Below, one piece after another: positions 1-7,428 of a stretch of DNA of 64,000 nucleotides (positions are counted from its first letter, which is position 1; the number at the start of each line of letters is the position of its first letter). The position numbers and the translations under genes are program-made. The notes below the pieces were generated by a model, which saw only the letters and a list, made by a program, of their open reading frames with translations, ran no database searches and was not told the DNA's origin. Origin of the DNA: Chitinophaga niabensis (lineage in GTDB: Bacteria > Bacteroidota > Bacteroidia > Chitinophagales > Chitinophagaceae); NCBI RefSeq assembly GCF_039545795.1, contig NZ_CP154260.1, forward strand, positions 1,059,001 through 1,123,000. The letters run 5' to 3'.

Positions 1-1742
1 CCATAAGGGAGGATCTCTCTCTGATTGGCCACAAAGCTTCCAGCCCAGTCGCTCGCGAAAGTATTTCCATATGCTGATGCCCAGTTCACACTTGAATAAC
101 CTGCAGGCGGATTAGCAGCAGAAGGTTGGTAATAGCTGGCAGAATACACAATGCCGGTGGTTGAATTATTGAGGAAATACATCCTGGCAGGCATATTGGT
201 GAAAGGAGCCTGCCGCAGCCTGAATTTCTCCAGCTTATCACGGGTGTCAGCAAATACGGTGCTGATCAGGTTCCAGCGGATGAGGTCCCACTTCCTTAAT
301 CCTTCACCACCTAATTCAAACATCCGTTCATCGGTAATGGCTTTGAAAAAACCGGCATAGTCAGCAGGAATAGTGCCCATTTTACTTTCGTCACCATTGA
401 ACCCTCTTACGCGCACCTGCTTAAAGGCGGTAATAGCTGCTGCTGTAGGTGCCTGGTTGAGTTCATTCTCTGCTTCCGCAAACATCAATAGCACATCCGA
501 ATAACGGATCATCGGCCAGCTGATGCCTGTATAAGCAAAGTTGCTGTTGGCTGGTGTAGCGGGATTGGAATGCCAGTCCCTCCTGAACTTTGCCATCACA
601 AAAGGCCCGTAAACAGTGGCGATACCAACATACTGCCCTGATCCGTTGATGGCATAGCTGGCGATAGTAACATCTCTTCTTATATCCAGGCTGTCGAACT
701 TATAAAAATAAGTAGGTAGCGCCCAGCTGGAACCACTGCCATTGCCGTTTACGCGGGTACCATCGATAAAGCCCACCCTGCCGTCTGAAACACCGTTTCC
801 GCCAGACAGTCCTACCTGGAACAATACTTCTCCATTAGGTTCTATCTTGTGCGCGTTGAAATTATCCTTGAACACTGCCATGAAGCTGGGGTTCAGCTTA
901 TGTTTGCCGGAAAGCATAATATCATTGCATTCATCCCGGGCTATCTGGTAATATTTAATGTAATCGGAAGGCCGCTCCATTTTCTTAGATGCAGCCCGCA
1001 GTGAATATCCTGCTCTGAACAGCGCAATCCTTGCCCTGAGTGCTTTTGCTGCTCCTTTGGTGATCCGCTCATCTATAGTAACGCCCGGATCGCCGCGCCA
1101 TGGTAAAAGCGTGGCGGCCATCGCCAGATCATTCAGGATATGATCGTAGATGGAATCCCTGTTTGTTGCCGGCAGGTTGAGATCGGGTGCGTCTATGGAA
1201 GGAATATAAGGAGCCGGCACATCTCCCCAGAATTTAATAATGTCGAAGAAGAATTGTGCCCTTAGCGTCAGTGCTTCGCCATGCAGCCTTCTCAGGCTTG
1301 CTTTATCGTTATCTGAGCCACTGGTGTATAAATGCATCTTTGGAATGTTCTTGATACATTGATTGGCACGGTCGATCCCTGCGTAATAGATATTCCATTC
1401 CGCGTCCAGCTCTGTATTAGTGGCCAGTGCATTATACCGGCAAAGTGCCTTCGCTCCGTTATCACCGCCAATGGCTACAGTATTACTGGCATTACAGTAG
1501 GATTCATCACAATCGTTGGAAAAGTAGTACTGGATCCTTCCGCCATATCCCCTGTCGCCGGCGAGCGTTGCATAGGTGCCTAATACGGCGCCATAAGCAT
1601 CATTCACACTGCCAAAAACATAAGTGTCATCAAAAGCGGAATCAGGGCTCAGTGTTAAGAATTTCTTGCACGAATTAAGTGAAATGGCCAGGACGAATAA
1701 TCCTATAAGAGCCGCCAGTTTTTTTGAATGAATATTGTTCAT
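1..1742 (-). CDS. SusD/RagB-family surface glycan-binding lipoprotein (3' end cut by window)
   Basis: This is the outer-membrane lipoprotein partner of SusC, which captures glycan at the cell surface and caps the transporter. The frame is open from the ATG at 1740-1742 to the left edge, about 580 residues, with no stop, so the C-terminus lies outside the window. Residues 1-25 form a lipoprotein signal ending in LNSC, with Cys25 as the lipidated residue, followed by KKFL as is common in SusD. The middle carries typical SusD text (ITKGAAKALRARIALFRAGY around residues 230-250; RYSDVLLMFAEAENEL near 415-430), matching the TPR-like helices of the family. It starts 12 bp after the SusC stop, so the two are co-transcribed. 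Specificity cannot be read from it. Confidence 0.93.
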   Translation of the reverse strand, partial: MNNIHSKKLAALIGLFVLAISLNSCKKFLTLSPDSAFDDTYVFGSVNDAYGAVLGTYATLAGDRGYGGRIQYYFSNDCDESYCNASNTVAIGGDNGAKALCRYNALATNTELDAEWNIYYAGIDRANQCIKNIPKMHLYTSGSDNDKASLRRLHGEALTLRAQFFFDIIKFWGDVPAPYIPSIDAPDLNLPATNRDSIYDHILNDLAMAATLLPWRGDPGVTIDERITKGAAKALRARIALFRAGYSLRAASKKMERPSDYIKYYQIARDECNDIMLSGKHKLNPSFMAVFKDNFNAHKIEPNGEVLFQVGLSGGNGVSDGRVGFIDGTRVNGNGSGSSWALPTYFYKFDSLDIRRDVTIASYAINGSGQYVGIATVYGPFVMAKFRRDWHSNPATPANSNFAYTGISWPMIRYSDVLLMFAEAENELNQAPTAAAITAFKQVRVRGFNGDESKMGTIPADYAGFFKAITDERMFELGGEGLRKWDLIRWNLISTVFADTRDKLEKFRLRQAPFTNMPARMYFLNNSTTGIVYSASYYQPSAANPPAGYSSVNWASAYGNTFASDWAGSFVANQREILPY

Positions 1743-1754
1743 ATGCTGAATGAT

Positions 1755-4700
1755 CTAGAATTTAACATTAATACCGGCAATGAATGTTCTGCTGCGTGGG
1801 TAAGGAGAAGAGTCTACACCAGGCGTTACATAATTGGAATTTTTGGTGCTCACCTCAGGATCAAGACCAGTGTATTTTGTGATAATACCGGCATTGTTTA
1901 CCGTAGCATACACCCGCAGGCTGCTGATCTTTTTCTTTAGCAGGGATTCCACCGGTAAGTTGTATCCAAGTGTTATATTACTGAAGCGGAGGAAAGAGCC
2001 GTCTTCAACAGCCCAGGAATCGAGCAACAGGTAATTGCCTCCTTTGATAGGCTGCCAGATCTTTGCGTCCTTGTTGATGGCACCCAGTACTTCCGGAGAT
2101 GCACCGGCAGGTAATGTTTTGCCAGCTACATTTACTACCCATTGAACAGCATTGCCATTTGCATCTATGGTCTTCCACCGATCGTTCATGATACCGGTAA
2201 GGTTGGAAAAACTGCCTGCATAGGCATTACTGAATTCCACCTTATCGCCATTCAGTATTTTATTTCCATACACAAAGTTGACGAATACACTCAGATCAAA
2301 TCTTTTGTAGGTAAGCTGGTTATTCAAGCCGCCGGTGAATTTTGGTTGTGCACTGCCAAGGATAGTGCGGTCATCTGCATTTACGATGCCATCACCGGTC
2401 CGGTCCTTTAGTTTCTTTGTTCCCGGAGCAGGGATCCCTACGGAGGCTGTATTGTCTGCCACACCTTTCTTCAATACATACGCGCCATTGGCGGGATTGT
2501 AATCAAAATCATTCAGGGTGTACATACCATCAGACTCATAGCCAAAAATAGTACCTACGGGCTGCCCTACCTTTACCAGGTATTCATTACCCGGCCCCCA
2601 GCCGGAGCTGGCAAAGTATTGGTTGGAAACATTGGATAATTTGATGATCTCATTCCGGTTAGTGGAGATATTGAAATTGATGTTCCACTTAAAATCATTA
2701 TTTGAAATGGGCGTTGTGCTCAATTGTAATTCCAGTCCGCGGTTCCGCACGCTGCCTACATTCTGCAATTGTGTGCTGAATCCCGAGTTGGCAGCAATGG
2801 GCACATTGATCAGCAGGTCCCGCACATCATTCAGATAAGCGTCCAGGCTTACCTGGAAAAGGTTATTAAAGAGGCTCACGTCCAATCCTATATTGCGCGA
2901 TAAAGTAGTTTCCCATTTGAGGTTAGGATTCGCCAGGTTAGCAATGGCATAACCCGGGATCAGGGTATTGTTCAGGCTGTAGGGAGTGGCGTTGGACCTG
3001 AACAGGGAAGCGTACAGGAAATCACCGATCCGGTTGTTACCTGCCAGGCCATAGCTCACACGGAGTTTAACATCTGAGGCAAAGTTGTTTTTGTTAAAGA
3101 AATCTTCGTTGGAAATGCGCCAGGCAACAGATGCTGATGGGAAATATCCCCATTGTTTGCCCGGAGCAAACTTTGAAGAGCCATCTGCCCGCAGGTTGAA
3201 TGTGGCCAGGTATTTATTCTTATGCGTATACCCTATCCTGGTAAAGAAGGAAACGATCCTGCTTTTGGCATCTGTGGAAGCAGGGTACAGGGGAGTGGAG
3301 GTACCGAGGCTTAGTTGGGAAAATGCTTTTTGCGGTGTAATACCTACAGGGAAATATCTTACCTGGTCAGTCTGTGAATTGGAAGAAAGCTGGTAGATCT
3401 CCTGACCTATCAGTGCATTGATAGCATTGTTCTTATGAAAATCAGACTTGAATGCGCTGTTGTTAAAGCTCAATACGGCATTCTCGTTAACAGACATCAT
3501 ACTGCTGTTCACGATATTGATGATAGGCTTTCCTGCGCTGTTGGTGATCGCATTCCAGGTTATGTAATCATCGAACGTGTTCAGCTTTCCTTCCGTTTTG
3601 TTGATGCCACCGGTGATGCGTAACGACAGGTATTTAGTGAGTGCGTATTGCAGATAGGAACTGATGGTGGTATTCACAGCACGGTTGCGCCGGTAAGATG
3701 CATTCGAAAATTCGATGGGGTTGATGAGGTAATAGCCTGTGGCATTTGTCTGTGCAAAATAAGCTGCATCGTTTGAAGCGTTGGGATCTTCTGAATTAAC
3801 CAGGAAGGGCCTGTATTTAATGGAATTGCGCAGACGGTTGTTGGTTACATTGCCGGATGCGCTTGTTCCGGGGCCATTGATCTCCTGGTCGTTATAAACC
3901 ACGTTCAGCCCTACTTTGAATTTATCCGAAACGGTGTGATCAAGGCGCAGGTTCAGGAGATTCCTTAAATAGCTGGAATTGATCATTACACTTTTCTCAT
4001 TGTTATTGGTGTAGCTGATGTTGAAAGTGGTGAACTTATCTCCTCCGGTGATGCTCACATTATGGGTTTGAAGAGGAGCATTCTTTCCGAAGGTAAGGTC
4101 CTGCCAGTCTATATGCTGTGCATTCCTGATGGAATCCAGTCCTACCCAGCTGTTGCCATATTGGGAAGTAAAGGCACTGCTGTCAGCCAGGGTATTCCTT
4201 GTTTTTTCCCAGTTGTATTCGATGAACTCTTTCGGGTTCATCACATCAAATTTTTTCGCCAGCTTATTAACTCCATAGAAATAGTTATAGGCCACCACTG
4301 TTTTCATGGGTTTGCCGCCTTTGGTGGTGATAATAACAACCCCGTTAGCTCCCCTGGCCCCGTAGATGGAAGTGGCGGCGGCATCCTTCAATACATCCAC
4401 AGATTCAATATCCTGCGGGGCTATTTTTGAAAGTGCGTCTTCTACCTGGATACCATCTACTACATACAATGGGGTATTATCCTGCGTGATAGAGCCACCA
4501 CCTCTTACTTTGATGGTAACGGCTGCGCCCGGGCCTCCTTCCGTTGTTGAAATATTAACGCCGGCGAGCCTGCCCTGCAATGCCTGCATGGCAGAGCTGA
4601 GCGGAATGTCTTTTATCTGCGAGGCGCTGACGGATGATACAGAACCTGTGAGGTCACGCCGCCGCTGGGTAGCATAACCTATCACTACCACATCGTTCAG

Positions 4701-5045
4701 TTCCTTTGCCTGGTCTGCCAGGGATATATTCAGTACCTGGCCGGCAGTTACCTGCACTTCTTTAGTAGCTAAGTTGATGGCCGAAAACACCAGCGTAGCC
4801 GGCGTTTTCGAGATGCGGATGCGGAAATCGCCACGGATGTCTGTCTGTGAAAAATTGGCCGTACCTTTTTCCGTGACTGTGATTCCCGCCATTGGCTCAC
4901 CTTTTTCGTTGGTAACATGCCCGCTGACGACATTAGCAGCCGGTGGAGGACTGGCTGGCTGTTGAGCAGATGCTGTGATGAAGAGATATTGTATTCCTGC
5001 GGAAACACACAAAACCCGCCAGAACATAGGTAAGAATTTTAACAT
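1755..5045 (-). CDS. SusC/RagA-family TonB-dependent outer-membrane transporter
   Basis: This 1096-residue TonB-dependent transporter imports oligosaccharides across the outer membrane with its SusD partner. Residues 1-28 are a signal peptide ending at SAQ. About 39-120 is a carboxypeptidase-regulatory-like beta domain (SGHVTNEKGEPMAGITV), followed by a TonB-box-like stretch (NDVVVIGYATQ). The plug domain shows the SusC hallmarks PLYVVDGIQ and SIYGARGANGVVIITTKGG, and the rest is the beta-barrel ending in GINVKF. It lacks the STN domain, so it is not of the anti-sigma signalling kind, in agreement with control by the AraC-type regulator of this locus. It is first in its operon, read from the promoter at 5126-5133 beside operator 5161-5201. 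Confidence 0.96.
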   Translation of the reverse strand: MLKFLPMFWRVLCVSAGIQYLFITASAQQPASPPPAANVVSGHVTNEKGEPMAGITVTEKGTANFSQTDIRGDFRIRISKTPATLVFSAINLATKEVQVTAGQVLNISLADQAKELNDVVVIGYATQRRRDLTGSVSSVSASQIKDIPLSSAMQALQGRLAGVNISTTEGGPGAAVTIKVRGGGSITQDNTPLYVVDGIQVEDALSKIAPQDIESVDVLKDAAATSIYGARGANGVVIITTKGGKPMKTVVAYNYFYGVNKLAKKFDVMNPKEFIEYNWEKTRNTLADSSAFTSQYGNSWVGLDSIRNAQHIDWQDLTFGKNAPLQTHNVSITGGDKFTTFNISYTNNNEKSVMINSSYLRNLLNLRLDHTVSDKFKVGLNVVYNDQEINGPGTSASGNVTNNRLRNSIKYRPFLVNSEDPNASNDAAYFAQTNATGYYLINPIEFSNASYRRNRAVNTTISSYLQYALTKYLSLRITGGINKTEGKLNTFDDYITWNAITNSAGKPIINIVNSSMMSVNENAVLSFNNSAFKSDFHKNNAINALIGQEIYQLSSNSQTDQVRYFPVGITPQKAFSQLSLGTSTPLYPASTDAKSRIVSFFTRIGYTHKNKYLATFNLRADGSSKFAPGKQWGYFPSASVAWRISNEDFFNKNNFASDVKLRVSYGLAGNNRIGDFLYASLFRSNATPYSLNNTLIPGYAIANLANPNLKWETTLSRNIGLDVSLFNNLFQVSLDAYLNDVRDLLINVPIAANSGFSTQLQNVGSVRNRGLELQLSTTPISNNDFKWNINFNISTNRNEIIKLSNVSNQYFASSGWGPGNEYLVKVGQPVGTIFGYESDGMYTLNDFDYNPANGAYVLKKGVADNTASVGIPAPGTKKLKDRTGDGIVNADDRTILGSAQPKFTGGLNNQLTYKRFDLSVFVNFVYGNKILNGDKVEFSNAYAGSFSNLTGIMNDRWKTIDANGNAVQWVVNVAGKTLPAGASPEVLGAINKDAKIWQPIKGGNYLLLDSWAVEDGSFLRFSNITLGYNLPVESLLKKKISSLRVYATVNNAGIITKYTGLDPEVSTKNSNYVTPGVDSSPYPRSRTFIAGINVKF

Positions 5046-5125
5046 AACGGAAACCTGTTTATAGTGATGAGGAGTTGGTTTTAGAAATTAGTAATACGTG
5101 GAAATCAACATAAAAGAGTACTCTG

Positions 5126-5133
5126 TAAAAATA
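5126..5133 (-). promoter_or_regulatory. -7 element of the susC promoter
   Basis: On the minus strand this reads TATTTTTA and continues CAGA, close to the Bacteroidota -7 box TAnnTTTG. It lies exactly 27 bp from the operator at 5161-5201, the same distance as at the two other copies. No good -33 box lies at 19-21 bp, which fits an activator-dependent promoter. Transcription would start near 5119, about 75 nt before the susC ATG. Confidence 0.7.
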
Positions 5134-5160
5134 GTGACTCCTTTCAAGGGCGGGAGCGCG

Positions 5161-5201
5161 TTCTTTTATCTTAAAATAGCTGTTTTTTACGCTAAAGCGA
5201 C
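5161..5201 (-). promoter_or_regulatory. PUL operator copy A (41 bp), between susC and the TIM-barrel gene
   Basis: Read on the minus strand it fits the consensus GTCGYTWYAGCGTA, then AAACAG, then ATAAAAGAW, with the spacing of copies B (7327-7367) and C (10305-10345). It matches B at 37 of 41 positions by eye. Inside is an imperfect inverted repeat: the plus strand has TTTTATCTTA at 5164-5173 and TACGCTAAAG at 5188-5197, separated by 14 bp. It sits between two divergent start sites. The local AraC-type regulator (9468-10304) is the obvious candidate to bind it, which is inference. Confidence 0.82.
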
Positions 5202-5230
5202 TTTTGGCAACATTCCCCTGCAGATGTATT

Positions 5231-5238
5231 TACTTTAC
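5231..5238 (+). promoter_or_regulatory. Probable -7 element for the divergent TIM-barrel gene
   Basis: TACTTTAC at this site lies within a block, TGCAGATGTATTTACTTTAC, that recurs with two changes on the minus strand at 7290-7309 before the GH26 gene. In both cases the element lies 29 bp from the outer edge of the 41-bp operator. It is one or two bases off TAnnTTTG. The repeated position is the main evidence. Confidence 0.55.
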
Positions 5239-5312
5239 GAAAGCAAGACAGAGGCTTGCGGAACACTATAATTACCTTGTTGGACCTTATTGCGCATAAA
5301 CACATTTCTACT

Positions 5313-6137
5313 ATGAACAACAATTTTGAGCTCAGGATCATGGCTACCAATTGGGGCTTCCCTGGTACCATCGATGAATTTTGCCATAAAGCAAAAAAGG
5401 AAGGATATGATGGAATTGAAGTCCTGTGGTCCTCCGAAAAGGAAGCACAGGAAGCATTATTTACTGCACTGAAGAAACATCAGCTGGAAGTAGGCATACT
5501 GTGCGCAGGTTTCGACAGCCATTTTCCCAGGCATCTTGAACAGTTTATAATGATGATGGATGAAGCGGCTACTCAAACCATCCAGCGGCCGCTGTATATT
5601 AATTGCCATTCCGGAAGGGATTTTTTCAGCTATGAGCAGAACAAAGCTTTCATTGATCATACCATACAGTTATCCAGGCAAACGGGCATTGATATCTGTC
5701 ATGAAACACATCGTGCAAGGATACTGTATTCCGCACCGACGGCGAGGCATTATATAGATACCATTCCCGGGCTGCGTATTACTTTCGATGTATCGCACTG
5801 GTGTAATGTAAGTGAAACTTTGCTGGAGGATCAGCAGGAAACTGTTGATCTTGCATTGGCACGTGTGGATCATATTCATGCACGCATCGGCCATCCGGAA
5901 GGCCCACAGGTAAATGATCCCAGGGCTCCGGAATGGGAACCGGCACTGAACGCGCATCTCAGCTGGTGGGATAAAGTGGTGGAAGCAAAAAAGAAAGCGG
6001 GTAAAAATCTTACCATACTGACTGAATTTGGCCCGCCCGATTATATGCCTACGCTTCCGTACACACGGGATCCTTTGTCTGATCAATGGGCTATTAATGT
6101 GCATATGATGCAATTGCTGCGGAAACGATATCAGTAA
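5313..6137 (+). CDS. Sugar phosphate isomerase/epimerase family TIM-barrel protein
   Basis: This 274-residue cytoplasmic protein of the xylose-isomerase-like/AP-endonuclease-2 TIM-barrel superfamily probably isomerises or epimerises a sugar released by the PUL. Candidate metal ligands at the usual strand ends are Glu131 (CHETHR), Asp159 (TFDVSHW), the His residues of DHIHARIGH (187/189) and Glu238 (LTEFGPP). An upstream TTG at 5256 would add 19 residues (RNTIITLLD...), but ATG 5313 gives the normal family start, MNNNFELRIMATNWGFPGT, and lies after the likely transcription start. It is divergent from susC across operator A and ends 21 bp from the convergent GH26 gene. The substrate is unknown. 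Confidence 0.85.
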   Translation: MNNNFELRIMATNWGFPGTIDEFCHKAKKEGYDGIEVLWSSEKEAQEALFTALKKHQLEVGILCAGFDSHFPRHLEQFIMMMDEAATQTIQRPLYINCHSGRDFFSYEQNKAFIDHTIQLSRQTGIDICHETHRARILYSAPTARHYIDTIPGLRITFDVSHWCNVSETLLEDQQETVDLALARVDHIHARIGHPEGPQVNDPRAPEWEPALNAHLSWWDKVVEAKKKAGKNLTILTEFGPPDYMPTLPYTRDPLSDQWAINVHMMQLLRKRYQ

Positions 6138-6158
6138 AAGGCAACGCTTGTTTGATAT

Positions 6159-7235
6159 TTAATAGTTGATATCACTGGCCCATGCTACCCAGCTGTGATT
6201 GATGAGGTTGCTGTAATTATTCTTGTACATGGATTTGTAGATCCATCCCAGCTGTGTAGTGTTCCAGTCATGCCAGCAGAGCCAGCCTATCACATTTGGA
6301 TAAGTGGTCCTGATCTTTTCTGCCAGCAGGTTATAGTCGAAAGTGCCGTTCAGGTTTGGATCGCTGTTTCCTCTTACGCCGTGGCCTGTACCAAATTCCG
6401 TGAGCATAATAGGTTTTGCCAGGGTCCTTATCACGCTGTAGTCATTGATCACCATATTATCGGCATATACATCAGCGCCCACAATATCCACGTAACCGGT
6501 ACCAGGGTAATAATTGGTATAGGCGCCGTCTCCCACTACATTGTTGTTGGGTGCATAGATCCAGATAAGGTTATTCAGTTGTTTGGTGGTGGTGAAGTAG
6601 TTGAAAAGATCCGCCCACAATGCTCTGAAGTTTGCATGGTTAGTCGTGTAATACCAGCACCAGCTGCCATTCATTTCGTGGAAAGGCCGGTATAATATGC
6701 TCACGCCGTTTGTCTGAAAGTAAGCCAGTTTCGCCGCCATAGCATCCATGTTGGCTACCCACTGAGTTCTCAGGGAGCCGCCTGGCAGTAATGCACTCAG
6801 GTCGCTTCCGCTGGAAACACCGGGATTATTAAGCCCGCCGCAGATCTCAATGATGCAATCATGCAGCTTGTTGAGGTCTTTTAAAAAAGGGGAATGATAA
6901 TTCCAGTTATCTATATCATTAAAATCAGAGCCCACAATAGCCGGATATTTTCCGGTGGCCTGCGCAAAAGGATGAATGATCTGATCATCTCCCAGTTTAT
7001 ACTGTGTTTTATGGGAGATATTGCTGTTCTGTCCGGCCAGTATCCGTTTACCCGGTTGATTCTTCAGGTTCTGGATGAACCTGAGCAGGGAGTCGGTACT
7101 TTTGTTCAGTTTAGGATTGGCGCCCATGAGCATATTGGCGCGCGAAGCGGGTTCCCGCGTAATTTTATTTTCCTGTTTCGCACAGCTTGAATTAAGCAGC
7201 ACCAATGCAAATAGTTTCAGGATAGTTATTTTCAT
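6159..7235 (-). CDS. GH26-family endo-beta-mannanase-like lipoprotein
   Basis: This 358-residue glycoside hydrolase of family 26 is probably surface-anchored and cuts beta-mannan or a related beta-glycan. The signal peptide ends in LLNSSC, with Cys18 lipidated. The clan GH-A barrel shows the GH26 signature RPFHEMNG with the acid/base Glu187, followed by SWCWY, and the nucleophile region MLTEFGTG with Glu280. It is read away from the neighbouring six-hairpin glycosidase gene through the shared control region around operator B. GH26 also contains beta-1,3-xylanases and lichenases, so mannan is the likeliest but not the only substrate. Confidence 0.9.
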   Translation of the reverse strand: MKITILKLFALVLLNSSCAKQENKITREPASRANMLMGANPKLNKSTDSLLRFIQNLKNQPGKRILAGQNSNISHKTQYKLGDDQIIHPFAQATGKYPAIVGSDFNDIDNWNYHSPFLKDLNKLHDCIIEICGGLNNPGVSSGSDLSALLPGGSLRTQWVANMDAMAAKLAYFQTNGVSILYRPFHEMNGSWCWYYTTNHANFRALWADLFNYFTTTKQLNNLIWIYAPNNNVVGDGAYTNYYPGTGYVDIVGADVYADNMVINDYSVIRTLAKPIMLTEFGTGHGVRGNSDPNLNGTFDYNLLAEKIRTTYPNVIGWLCWHDWNTTQLGWIYKSMYKNNYSNLINHSWVAWASDINY

Positions 7236-7289
7236 AACGTTTAATTTTTAGGTTGACAAAAGCATATCCACAAGCGTTGCCTTGTTATT

Positions 7290-7297
7290 GTAAGGTA
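7290..7297 (-). promoter_or_regulatory. Probable -7 element for the GH26 gene
   Basis: Read on the minus strand this is TACCTTAC, within GTTTACCTTACAA. It is 29 bp from the outer edge of operator B and matches the element before the TIM-barrel gene in sequence and spacing. The leader to the ATG at 7235 would be about 50 nt. Confidence 0.55.
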
Positions 7298-7326
7298 AAC
7301 ACATCTGCATGGGAATATTGGCCGGC

Positions 7327-7367
7327 GTCGTTTTAGCGTAGCAAACAGTTATTTTAAGATAAAAGAA
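7327..7367 (+). promoter_or_regulatory. PUL operator copy B (41 bp), between GH26 and six-hairpin glycosidase genes
   Basis: It fits the same consensus as copies A and C. It contains the cleanest inverted repeat of the three: TTTTAGCGTA at 7331-7340 and TAAGATAAAA at 7355-7364, 14 bp apart. The flanks also match copy A without gaps: 29 of 39 positions on the GH26 side, and the TTGA and TATTTTTACAGA blocks on the other side. The whole region is therefore a mirror image of the susC/TIM-barrel control region. Confidence 0.85.
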
Positions 7368-7394
7368 GAGGTATTCCTCCTTGAGATCAGGGAC

Positions 7395-7402
7395 TATTTT
7401 TA
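7395..7402 (+). promoter_or_regulatory. -7 element of the six-hairpin glycosidase-araC operon
   Basis: TATTTTTA followed by CAGA, identical to the susC promoter over 12 bases and also 27 bp from its operator. The start would be near 7409 with a leader of about 20 nt to the ATG at 7429. An earlier ATG at 7410 meets a stop after one codon, which supports 7429. Confidence 0.7.
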
Positions 7403-7428
7403 CAGAATAATGAATTAATTTCCACCAG

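Noticed and set aside
6195..6695. 166-residue frame on the plus strand
   Set aside because: Antisense shadow of the GH26 gene.
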